Below, piece by piece: positions 1 to 11,500 of a DNA stretch of 22,995 nt. Below the pieces are notes generated by a model that was given only the letters and a program-made list of their open reading frames with translations, was not told the origin of the DNA and made no database searches. Position numbers and translations under genes: made by a program. Each line of letters starts with the position of its first letter. Position 1 is the first letter of the stretch. Source of the DNA: Hypsibius dujardini (taxonomy: Eukaryota; Tardigrada; Eutardigrada; Parachela; Hypsibiidae); contig LRSR01014645.1 of assembly GCA_001579985.1 (NCBI GenBank), positions 1-22,995 of the forward strand. The letters run 5' to 3'.

Positions 1-1126
1 AGGAGATTCTTCCGAAGAAATTCGTTGAGCGAAATTTCGCCATACGTATTGGGCACTGTGAAATGTTAAAAATGCCAGGGGTCATATTCGCAGGCAAGGC
101 GAAAAAAATTTAGGCTATCACGCGGCTGAACGGTTCGCGGATCAATGATACAGAGAAAGTCCTGGGATTCGAACGGTCACGTGAGTTTATTTCTATCGAA
201 CCGTTTGCTCGGACCCGGCCGTTGCTAGTTTGGAGTTTGAGACATTAAAGTAGAAACGACACTGTGAGGTCCTTCGGATCTCAGGACTTTCACTGTACCT
301 TGGTACTGCAGCCCATTAACGGTCACCACCACGGCAGTTGCCATTCCCCCAAGCGAATTGCCACCTAAATGCAGTCCAAGGTTGTCCTGTTTCGCCCCTC
401 CGAATTTTGAGTTATCTCAACGTAAAAGTCATCACAAAAAATGCTAAATGCAACATGCAAGTCGGCACAGTTTCAGTTCGCAACGGTCCAGAAAAAGAAG
501 CCGTGAAGAAATTCTTAAGGCTTGGTTTCTGTAGGTGCTCTGTCAGAAAGCCCAGTGCAAAGTGAGGCCGGATGAGGAGTGTGATATGGCAAGACGATAA
601 CGATGCCGATAAAACATCAACCACAGCAAGAAAACAGCTGATTGATCACGACGCCAATTCCTGACTGTCGTGCCGCCGCCCGCGGCTACGCTATGCAAAG
701 TTATTTTAAAGAATTTTTTTTAAGATCTGCAAAAAACTTGCCAGAGCAGGAAGGAGTAACGAGTCTAACGACTAACGGAAATGATCGGGGAAATGTCAAC
801 AAGTCGGGTTAACCAACAACAAAAAGGCAAACAATTCCTAGTCGGTCGGCCGGCCGGCCAGAAACCCGGACAAATTCTGGCCTGGAGAATTGGCCCGATC
901 CGACCAGGTGGCTCCTCCATGGAGTGGACAAATGGCATGGTGGCTTGCTGGCTTAATGGTCTGTGCAGTTTAGGTAAATTCCCTGTACAGAATGCCTTGT
1001 TGAGAAAGGCACACGGCTAGGGAGGTTACGCAAATCAAACCGGCTGTGTGGATTACAGTATGAATTTGCACTGGCTGCTCTTCTCGACGTACGCATAGAG
1101 TGTTGAGGTCGCCGCATTTACCATTT
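1..1126. other. Non-coding stretch upstream of the RPL23 gene
   Basis: I see no supportable gene here. The open frames are short, have atypical composition and lack paired splice signals or family motifs. A short imperfect hairpin lies at about 267-285 (TGAGGTCC, a TTC loop, then GGATCTCA), and a GGCC-rich patch lies at about 844-860. The right end should contain the RPL23 promoter, but no TATA box is obvious. Confidence 0.5.
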
Positions 1127-1140
1127 CCCCTTCTTTTTCC
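1127..1140 (+). promoter_or_regulatory. Pyrimidine tract resembling a 5' TOP start region of a ribosomal protein gene
   Basis: A run of C and T (CCCCTTCTTTTTCC) lies about 30 bases before the RPL23 start codon. Ribosomal protein mRNAs of animals typically begin at a C followed by pyrimidines, the terminal oligopyrimidine motif that couples their translation to TOR signalling. Position and composition fit. That transcription starts inside this tract is an inference. Confidence 0.5.
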
Positions 1141-1168
1141 GCTTCCGGCTCCTTAATATCCCGCCACC

Positions 1169-2120
<952 letters not shown>

Positions 2121-2419
2121 CAATTCTACCCCGTTCTCCCTTTTTTTCCGGCAACAACCTTACCGACCTTCTCGGTTATATCTTTTTTAAACGTCGTTGT
2201 CACTTGTGAACTCGCTGTTGTGTCAACGTTACTGTTCTGGACGATATAAATGAGAAAGAGGTACGCTTTGGATCGATTAAATCTGAAGAGCGTCAACGGT
2301 AGCAATAGACGCCAGCTACTTCCGAATGATGTAGCAATAGGGAAAAAAACGGACAGAACACGTGAGTGCGGTAGAGTTAAAAGACTTCTAGAAAACTACA
2401 ATGAGTGGAAAAAGATTGG
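2121..2419. other. Convergent 3' intergenic region between RPL23 and RBM25
   Basis: These 299 bases separate two convergent stop codons and must hold both 3' UTRs. No canonical AATAAA is evident for either gene; ATATAAA near 2244 is the nearest variant on the plus strand. The word GTAGCAATAG, or a close variant, occurs twice (about 2299 and 2331). No gene is seen. Confidence 0.4.
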
Positions 2420-5400
2420 CTAATCGCGAGGTGCAACAAGCTTCTTCATTTCCGTCTCGTAGATCAACAATCTCCATAGTTTCACGACGAAAATCTCAGC
2501 ATCCTCATCCAGGACCTGAAAATTGGAACAGAGCATGTTATTCGAACGAACTTTTAGACGACGGCAACGGAGGAAATTGACTCAACTCACCACGGCGATC
2601 TCGGTGATTAATCCCACTGGATTCACCTGCGCCACCACTTTCTGTGCGATGAAATCGATGAGCGACTGTTCCTCCTCGCCCATGTACTCGCCGACTTTTT
2701 TACTGATCCACGGCTTCACACGGCCATTCATCAGATTCTGCAATGAAACCCAGAATATAGAATTGGTGTGCGCACCAAGTATTGAGAATCCGTTCACTCA
2801 CTTTATCCAGAACACCCCAGGAGATCGGATATTCAAATAGCTCTTCCTTCTTGGTTGGAATACTCTCGATCAGCTTCTTGGCTTGTATCTTCTTCTCCTC
2901 CGCCAACCTCCTCTTTTTCTCCGTCTCGTCGTCAAATCGGAAAAGCCGTTTTCTTCGCTCGCCGTGGTCGTCCTTCTCGCCCTCTTCGTCCGAGTTGCCA
3001 AAGACTTCGCCGGCGTGCTTCTTCACCAGCCGGCTGGGCGCTTGTTGGAATGATACTGTTGGATTGGGTTCTCGCACTACAATCAAAAAAATGGGTATGA
3101 TTCTAGTTCATGCGAGGAAAAACGTGCCAGGATCAAACTTACGAATAGACTGCTCTGACTTTATCGGAGATGCATCTCGAGTTACGACAAGAGTGACATC
3201 ATGTTTGGAAGAGGTCTTTGATGGTGGCGCGGAGGGAGCCTGTCCGACAGGAGGTGCGTCTCGTGATATGGCATCCACCAGAGCCTCTTTGAAACTCTTG
3301 GAGAGCATGTGCTCGTTTTGCTTCATTTCCAGCTGGTGGACATGCGCTTCCACTTCAGGGTGACCATCTGAAAGCAAACAAAGATGATAAGGAAATCCGA
3401 TTTTTACTTGTTAGTAGGTTGGCAGTTGAGAGAAAATTCTCACCAGCAATTAACTTTTGCTTAATGTCTTCTAACAGTTTGGCTTCCTTTTCCCGGTCGC
3501 GAGCATCCGCTTCCATTTCTTTCTTTCGATCCTTCAGCAGTCGACTCAACGCTGCACCACTACAGAATTGAAAAGGAAATACATATTACTGAATTACACA
3601 AAGCAGAGATGCTGCAATCAGCTGCTTACCGGTAATACTCCTCGTCCATCTTATCGTCGTCATAATCCTCATAAACTCGAATCAGCCTCTTCGATGTTTT
3701 CTTCTCCTCTATCCGCTTCAACTTCTCCTTTTCATCGTCCTTCTCTTGATCCTTTGCTTTCCTCTTCTCCCTGGATGTCCATTCTTCCAGCAGCTCCTGG
3801 TACTGTTTATCCTGCTCCGCCAGGCGGCGGTTGTCTCTTCTGCGTGTTGGTGCATCGAGGACCTCGGCAGATGAGGAGGAAACGACGGAAGCTGACCGAC
3901 TCCGTCGCACTCGCTTCAAGTTGGCAGATGTGACAGAATTTTCAGCCGAGACGACGCTGGTGGCTCCTGGCGACTCCCGCCCTTCGGGCGAGTTTTTTCG
4001 TTGTGCCCGGCCGGCTGCCTTGATCCGCTCTTCGAGCACTTCATCCGAGCCCTGCAGAAACAAGAAGGTGATGTTTAGATCAATGTCAATACATGAACCA
4101 CTCCTGTATAAAAAACCGACGATCTCGCGAGCGCTAACCGACTTGCCAGAATCCGGATGTGTGACACTGTAGGAACGATGGCAGTTCGCCATGTGCGCAG
4201 CTCAGGGTGACACGTCGCAGTATCTACTGAGTTTTAGCTAAAATTAATGTAACTACGGAAAGCAATCTTTAACTTTGTTACAATAAATTAAACATCCAAC
4301 TTCGAAGTATGATAAGTCGAAATATAATTTCACTGTCCCGGCAATCAAATGGAAAAGCAATCATATGAATTCACACTTAATGAAGCAATCCTGCGATGAA
4401 AAGGGAATAATAACATTTTCGTAAAAAACTACAGCTAATCACGATATTTGGTTTGATACACTCACCCCTGACCGCGTGAAAAGAGCGGTGTGGTTTCTTT
4501 CTCTCAGTCATATGCTACACCGCAATAACTTGGTCTTCAGCCTGGCCCAAGAAGAAAAGCAATTTTGCACCACACAATCCGTCTCAAAACTCCCAGTTAT
4601 CCTCATTTCAATCGCTTTCACATGAATGAACGTGCTGCACAGTGTAAAGGCACGACGCATACATAACTTCCTCAAACGAAAATGCTTACCTTGTAGGTCT
4701 CTCGGAAGTTCTGAATTTCTCGGCTGATAAGTTGGCGCTTCTCCTCCTCCATTTCGATCTCTTCAATCGACTGGAACGGTAACCAAGACAACTTAGAACT
4801 CAGACAAAAGTTTAAGTTACTAAAGAGCAAGTCGTCAATGAGCTTTTGCAGACTTACCGCATCCTTGTCGCTCTTTCTCTTGAGCTTAGAGAGATTGTCT
4901 TCTGTAGAAAAAGGATAAAGTTTAAGTCACCGAGGGGTACTCACCCAGACTCTTTCTTCTTAGAGCGAGGGCTTATTGATAATTTCGCCTGTCTCACTGA
5001 GGGATGACTATCTATAACGTAGTGTACACGTACCGGGCAAAGGTTTAGACAAATCACCCTCATAATCCTTCACAAGCAAGGTAATCGATTCCGAGATATT
5101 AGCATCGACCAGCATCGTGGGCTCATCCACATCTTCCTCGTCGGCGGACGACCCAAGCCGTGCCTTCATTTCGTTGCGGTAGGCCAGTACCAACGGATGT
5201 TGCTTGTTGCCGATTTTCACCTGCAGCTCTTTCGCGCCCAGCAGAAGTTTATCCAGGAGACGAACGGCCCGCAAGGCGCCTTCAGCATTGAGGAACTCAC
5301 AAAAACCAAACGCTAAAAAGCCACAGGAATGTCAACAACCGAGAAAAAAAACCCAGTATGCTTGCCGATTCACTAAGAGCAATTAACAAACACTGTCTGT

Positions 5401-6895
5401 CTGTCTGTATGTTTGTCTGTCTGTCTGTTTCTTTCCCCAAATCATTATACCTTGCAATTTGTTGTTTGCGCCATGAACCCTCTTCCAATTTGCAACAGCG
5501 CCGCATTTCTAAAGACACGAAAGAACGTTATTACGAACCCTCAAACAACAAGAAATACATATTTGCTAAGATCAATCAGATCGACCAATGCCACTCTGCC
5601 ATGCTTACGTTCAACAAGGTCCGCATTAAATTTTCCGTCACTCGCTCGTCGATATTTCCGATGAAGCAGGTGACTACAACCTCCGGATCGTACGCCTCTT
5701 TGGAATCAGCTGGCGCATAGGAAATTGGTCTAGGTGCTCTGGGTCCGCGTAACACAGGCGGTGGGGGCACAGCCCTCATTCCAGGTGGCCCACCAAATGG
5801 AGGGGGATGCGCAGTTTGCGAAGAGAAAGGGCCATTGACACCCATACCGGGGGGAACGTTTGAAAGTTGGTCGGGATTTGATTGACTCTGTACAAAAGAA
5901 CGTCTTACTGTAAATCGAAAACGAAACCTCACGTGGTGGATAAGAGAAAATTCGAACCATCCGTGAAACTTACGGGATAGAAGGTTGGCTGCTGCTCGAA
6001 AAACTGTCCGGGCGGTGCGAATTGTCCCGAGGGTTGCTGATGGTAGCCCTGTTGCATTGGCATTCCACCTGGAAAAGAAAATAGGTTTGTTATTCGATGG
6101 AAACCTAACTCTAAAGCCTCCCTGAGCGCGTTTGCAATCATTCGATCAGTGAACTGACCAGACAATCCGAAGATATGGATCGAATCAATGAATATACTAT
6201 TAGACATGAGGCAGTGACAATTAACCGAAACTTCCATCTACGCCCAAGAGAGAGGCAAAATATCCTAGAGTCATTGCAATAAGTGGAATTAAATGACATG
6301 GATTTCAATTTCGCATTACTGAAGCATAAACACCAAGAAAAGTAATTGGGTCGTAAATCATTACGTTCACGCTAGCGATTGACAAACCGTATCTGAAAAA
6401 TTGAGGCTTGTTAACAGTACTATTCCAGAAGAGCAAGCCAAAATCCGCCAGCCAAGCAGTAAGCCCAAAACTTTATACATTTAAAAGTAAAACAATCGTT
6501 GCAGATTAGAGAGGTGCCATACGCAACGGAATGAAACAGTAAAACAACAGAGCCCATCAACCAATGAATGATAAAAAAATGTTGAAACGCCACGCAATCA
6601 ATCAATGAATCAACTGACAGGAAAAGCAAATTATCTTCTTGAATTGCACGGTCGATCACTTATCTGACATTCATTCATGAATTATATTATTCGCCAAAAA
6701 AATGCTTCGCTAAAACAATCGTAAATAATTACCTCGTGGTGGGCCGTATGGAGGTGCGGCGAAAGGAATCCTCGGCGCTCCTTGAAGTTGCTGCTGTTGC
6801 TGCGGAGGCCCATGGCCGTAAGGCGGTTGTTGTGCGCCGCCATAGAAGGGCGGCGGTGGTCCCGCAGCGTACCCTCCGTACTGTGGATAGGACAT
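2420..6895 (-). CDS. RBM25: RNA-binding protein 25 (RRM plus PWI splicing factor), 13 coding exons, complete
   Basis: RBM25 is a nuclear spliceosome-associated regulator of alternative splicing. Exons in transcription order are 6895-6733, 6068-5974, 5887-5609, 5508-5451, 5312-5034, 4901-4858, 4770-4690, 4051-3630, 3559-3444, 3367-3143, 3076-2802, 2737-2591 and 2515-2420. All phases match and give 759 residues. The N-terminal ~150 residues are Pro/Gly/Gln-rich. An RRM spans about 156-235, with RNP2-like CFIGNI and RNP1-like FGFCEF. Next come EIEMEEEKRQLISREI (conserved in RBM25) and a long charged Arg/Glu/Lys region. A C-terminal PWI domain (about 655-759) contains VKPWISKKVGEYMGEEE and ends LWRLLIYETEMKK. 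The charged centre is shorter and less regular than the ER repeats of vertebrate RBM25 (about 840 residues). The start is the first ATG of an MSYPQYGGY N terminus; an in-frame upstream ATG at 6937 is possible but would add an unlikely hydrophobic stretch. Confidence 0.96.
5397..5432. repeat. CTGT tetranucleotide microsatellite in an RBM25 intron
   Basis: A run of CTGT units with interruptions (CTGTCTGTCTGTATGTTTGT and onward) lies in the intron between the two exons that encode the middle of the RRM (5451 and 5312). It is non-coding. Confidence 0.85.
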
Positions 6896-7546
6896 AGGAC
6901 ACGCGAGGTAAACAACCACCAAAAGCAACTGAAACAATTCGAGCGACTACTATGTTCTTCAGAGCGCTCAAGGCTCCCTACCGCAGATTCCGCAGCAGAT
7001 AAAACAATTTCAAAACCAATTCACTTTTTTTCGATCGAACGGATGATTGAATTGAACGACAGAAAACGACAAATGGGTGCGAGATACGAGAACGCGTAGG
7101 ATGAGTGAAAAATGACGACAGAATCGGAGGATTGCTTTAGCGAACCCAGATCAAGCAACCAACATTTAAAATAAATTTGTCACACGTTAGAAAAATGGAG
7201 AAATTTTTACCAAGTTTGGTCGGCCAGCTCGAGCTGGAACCGAACCGGTTGTGTATTCATCTTTTCTGAGCCGCCCGTGGCTACAACTTGTTCGACATTA
7301 GCACAACGCGTTCGGTTATTTCGTGATTTTGTTCCTCAAATAGCGTTCCATTCCTCCTCACGAGTCGCGAACGACCCCTCGCGATCAATACAGTACTACA
7401 GTAAAATTCTTGAAGTTGCTCTTTTCTTAACCCTGGCATTCAAGCCGTCTCTCTCTTCTCACCTCTTAATGTAAGAGCTGAACTGATAAACCAATGGAAG
7501 TGATTAAAGCTGAATCAACGCCACACACCAGAAGGGACTTGTCTAG
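6896..7546. promoter_or_regulatory. RBM25 upstream region, likely 5' UTR and promoter
   Basis: No coding exon of RBM25 is needed upstream of 6895. On the minus strand an acceptor-like TTGTTTCAG lies about 40 bases before the ATG. A donor-like CTTG followed by GTAAAA lies at about 7209, so a non-coding first exon near 7210-7260 is possible. The phase does not permit it to be a coding exon joined to the MSYPQ frame. The rest is unassigned. Confidence 0.35.
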
Positions 7547-7828
7547 TACCGTATTCCCCCGATCTCAAGGGACACTTTTTTGCCCTACCAGTTAATTTGA
7601 TCCACCCCGGATTTTATCTGTTCATCACCGTTTGCTATTGTTTACCTACAATCAATCAATCAACTGATTCAATGCGTGCGTCAAGAAATCCGCGTAATCA
7701 ATCAATCAATCGTTGTCAAGTTGCGCTTAAATTTCAACCAATCACGACATAGTGAATCCGATTGAACAGTCAACCGATGACTTGAGGGGTGGGGCTTATC
7801 TGTCCCTTGAGATCGGGGGAATACGGTA
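7547..7828. mobile_element. 282-bp MITE-like element with perfect 28-bp terminal inverted repeats
   Basis: The left end, 7547-7574 (TACCGTATTCCCCCGATC, then TCAAGGGACA), is the exact reverse complement of 7801-7828. Both ends finish in TA, as expected for TA-targeting Tc1/mariner-type MITEs, although where the TA duplication stops and the repeat starts cannot be separated in one copy. The interior has no open frame of note and holds TCAATCAATCAATCAA tracts. It lies between the 5' end of RBM25 and the 3' end of the NFAT gene. Confidence 0.85.
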
Positions 7829-8507
7829 AAGGACTCGTTTAGTAGAGGACGCTTGAGTAATCTTGGTCGAAAATGGACGCTGTGCTGACCACTAGCTCAG
7901 TAAGTAAAGACCAAAAGTTACATGTCCACGAATTTAACTGTACACTGACCGAAAGGGACAAGATGGGCTTGAAAATGAGAAGTACAGTGTAGCGAACTTA
8001 ATTCCCGGATTTCGAAAGAGCTCGAATTCAAGAGAGACGTAACAACTAACAAACGGGGTAAGCCAAGTTAAATGTTAAAATCTAAAGAAAACTATTGCGA
8101 GTGATACGCGATGATTGAGAGGGTACTCATACTGCAAAAAAAAGGTAGAAAATGATATCAAGTGTGGCTTCAAAAAAATGAAGATACTTTTTCTTTGCAA
8201 TGCGTTACGGTTTGATGAGAGATGGCAACAAACTCTTCGGTTCATCTTGGAAACTCCGCTTTCTCCCGCTGTTTCGGACGGTCCACCCGATAAATTCGAA
8301 AATCTTCATCCATGCAAAACCCAGCTAATGAAAATAAGTAATTTCTGTGCGCACTCGTATAACACGGAATGCTTGAGAAAAGTTGGGCTAGTCAAGACAT
8401 ATCCCTGCAGAAGACGACAAATGATCAAAACACAAATCACACTGACTACACATACACGGCAAAAGTGAGAGCATTCAACTCACCCTCTTCTTACACGGCA
8501 GCGTGCC
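7829..8507. other. Intergenic stretch downstream of the NFAT gene
   Basis: The 3' UTR of the minus-strand NFAT gene should lie at the right side of this stretch. The 117-codon open frame at 8115-8468 on the plus strand has no family signature and no splice partners, so I do not call it a gene. Nothing else is recognised. Confidence 0.4.
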
Positions 8508-11500
8508 TCACAGGTTCGGAGTTGGCTCCATGATATCCCGCAACAGTTGATCAAGGGCGTCTTCGTCACAGTCATCTGCCTGATCGTCACTTCCACCCAA
8601 TTCCTCATAATTCATCGGCTGTACTTGCATTCCTGGTCGACTGCCACCCCTACTGGCACTACCCGACTGGCTGTTGTTCCATCCGTTCAGGAACATCTGC
8701 ATATGCGCGGCATCATATAAAGAGTTCGGGAGTTTGAACGATTGCAGCAGACCATCAATCTCCGTTGATAACAACTTGGCTCCGGCTGACTGACTGCTCG
8801 GCGGAAATGTGATGAAGATAGGTTGATTCTGACCAGGTGGCTGGATGCAATACTGTAGGGACGGATTGTTGCCGTTGCTGTCCGAAACCCAAGTGGCCTC
8901 CACGGTAGACTGCTGCAACTGTGCTGGTGCCGGCGTCGGCGGTGGTGAATAGATTTGACGGTCGGGAGGAGCCTTCTGGGGAGACAATACTGGCGGTAAG
9001 GTGTCAAGTGGCTTGAGGTCAGCAGCAGGAACGGATGCAACGGATGATGTCATCAACAAGCGCACTACTGACTCATCTGACATGGGGAGACAAACAGACG
9101 GTTACCATTGGGTAGTGAAATTTCCTGTTTTGGACCCCTCAATCGAAATGGGGAGACAAAAGACGGTTACCATTGTGCAGTGAAATTTCCTGTTTTGGAC
9201 CCCTCAATCGACTCTTTTGCTGATCTATTAGTACGAGTACACCTGTTCTGTAAACAAGGGCTACAACTACACCGCAGCTCGTCTGTCGATTATTCAAATT
9301 CTGATGCACACATTGATTAATTGACTTAATTAACTAATAAAAATTTCATAGATTAAAAGAACTTCAACCTTTGCTCGGAAAACTTAAAAAAATAGTCACT
9401 CAATCAATGCGAACTTCCAAAACCAAGAAATCAGTGCAAGAAGGGGTTTGCAAGCCTGCGTATAACTTTTTCAATCTCGTTACAGAGCACGCTCTTGTGG
9501 GAAACGTCTGGAAACCATGTGGTAAACTTTAGCCCGGCCATACTCAGCCAGGCCATACCGGGCATATACTTGAATGGGTATGGCTCGCTAATCTTCAGCT
9601 TGTTTTTGATGATGATGGACACCTCCACTGGCTTTGTGATGAAAAGATCCCTGTAGGGCGGGATGGTGCCGACAATATGAACGTGGTGGAAGTGTTCCTG
9701 TTGAGTCTGAATTTCCTTTTCCCATATGGTGTCGCCCTCTGCAAAAACCACATTGGCATATGTGCAAAATCCTGAGACTTTGGCACTACAGTCAAAAGAT
9801 GAATACGTCGTTGTCAACTGTACCTTCCGTTTGTTCAGAGACGAAAAACTTTGAATCGTCCTTCAAGAAGTTCCTACCAATGATGACCACCTCTAGACCG
9901 CCGGGCGCGGTACACTCAGCATGTGACGATCGGTGAATTTCCGGCATTCCTGGTGACGGGGCTATTATGAAAAGGCGTGAAAGAAGTCGATAGTCACAAA
10001 ATGTGGCATCGGTAACCGATAACCAGAGAATTAGATCGGCAACATCGCAGCTGAACAGTTCCGGCAAGTTCGTCGCACTTACTGCAACAAATCGCTGTAG
10101 ACGTGGTCTGGAGGATGAGAGGATAACCGTTGGCCGTTTTGGTCACCGCCCGGAACACCAGGCGCACTTTCGGCTCGCGCTTCTTCTTTTTCCCCACCAC
10201 CTCCACGAACTCGGAATCCATCTCCAGGTCGGCATTACGCAGCTTAAGGATGCCCAAGCAATCGATACTGCAAAGACCACACCAAACTATGTGAACACAA
10301 ACAGGACCAAACCGTGGGCACTGCCAGGTGAGGTGGCACTCCTTACTCGATGGTGCCGCCATTCTCGGGCATCACTTCCAGTTCTAGCACGTTTATATTG
10401 TCAATGATATGGTCGCGGGCCGGACTGCAACGCTTCCCGCCGACACGACAGGCTCGGTACAGCGGATGCGGCCGAATTTTGCCGGTTTCGGTGACTACGA
10501 AGATCTGGATGATGCTTGGTGTGATGATACCTTTCAGCTGCACAAAAAGCAAAATAAAAAACGTTGACGACCAGCCGGATCAGAAAGTGCTAACAACCTG
10601 CAACGCGGCCAGAATGTTCCGGTACGAGTGAAATATCAACCATTACGCTTACATTGCTCTCACCGAAAATTCTGTTTACTGCAGTCAATCAATCAATCAA
10701 CCTGTATAACATTTGACCGATCAACCCTTACTGTAAAGCATTGTTTGTAATGAATCGTTCAGCACCCAAAAATGCAATCAATAAAAACATCTATTTACAG
10801 TTTTACTTTGCTGTTTGGTTTCCACAGTTCTGATCAAATTGTTCGATTGAGGAATCAATCGTACGGGAACTAACCAGCTAGTACATCCTAATACAGCTGT
10901 GTTTGCAACAGCTTCCGGCTATAAGTCGGACCACCCTCTTTTGGTGTAAACATAGACCACCCTACTGCATTGGTGAATTCCCACAAACCATGAGCGACAA
11001 AATTGATTGCTTGATTTTTCCAACAACTCAATTGAATATTCTTTCTATTGATCGATTCATTGAGAACGGCATCTCCTCAACCACTCCACGGAAAGTCAGG
11101 GCTCCTTCAGAGGAATGCCCTTCTGGTCGTGCCGGTCCATCACTTTTCAGGACCGATTTTAAGATTAGCCAAAATTAACCGCCGATTTCTCGAAGGGTCT
11201 TCCCTCCACCCTGCATCAAAAAAATTGCCCTGACTTTCAGTGGAATAACAGATTGAGGAGGTGCCGTTTTCAATCAATCGATCAATAGAAAGAATATTCA
11301 ATTGAGCCGTTGGAAAAATCAAGCAATCAATTTTGTCGCTCATGGTTTGTGGGAATTCACCAATGTAATAGGGTGGTCTATGTTTACGCCAAAAGAGGGT
11401 GGTCCGACTTACAGCCGGAAGCTGTTGCAAACACAGCTGTACGATTACTAACACTGAGGATGATGCGACATAATCAGCCTACCCGGGCCCCACCTGTAAT

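Noticed and set aside
155-245. tRNA-like T-arm on the minus strand (GTTCGAATCC near 163-175)
   Set aside because: The flanking bases do not form a T stem, and no anticodon or acceptor stem can be drawn.
3968-4000. GC-rich hairpin followed by a T run (CCCGCCCTTCGGGCGAG then TTTTTT), like a bacterial terminator
   Set aside because: It lies inside an RBM25 coding exon (KNSPEGRESP) of a eukaryotic genome. It is codon content, not a terminator.
7200-7258. Upstream coding exon of RBM25 starting MNTQPVRFQ
   Set aside because: Its donor phase (two bases left over) does not fit the frame of MSYPQYGGY at any nearby acceptor. At most it is a non-coding first exon.
8115-8468. 117-codon plus-strand open frame
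   Set aside because: No family motif, no splice partners, and it lies in the expected 3' flank of the NFAT gene.
10903-11454. Two similar open frames on opposite strands (QLPAISRTTLFW and QLPAVSRTTLFW)
   Set aside because: They are the two arms of the 550-bp inverted repeat read in opposite directions. The similarity is explained by the palindrome and not by two genes.
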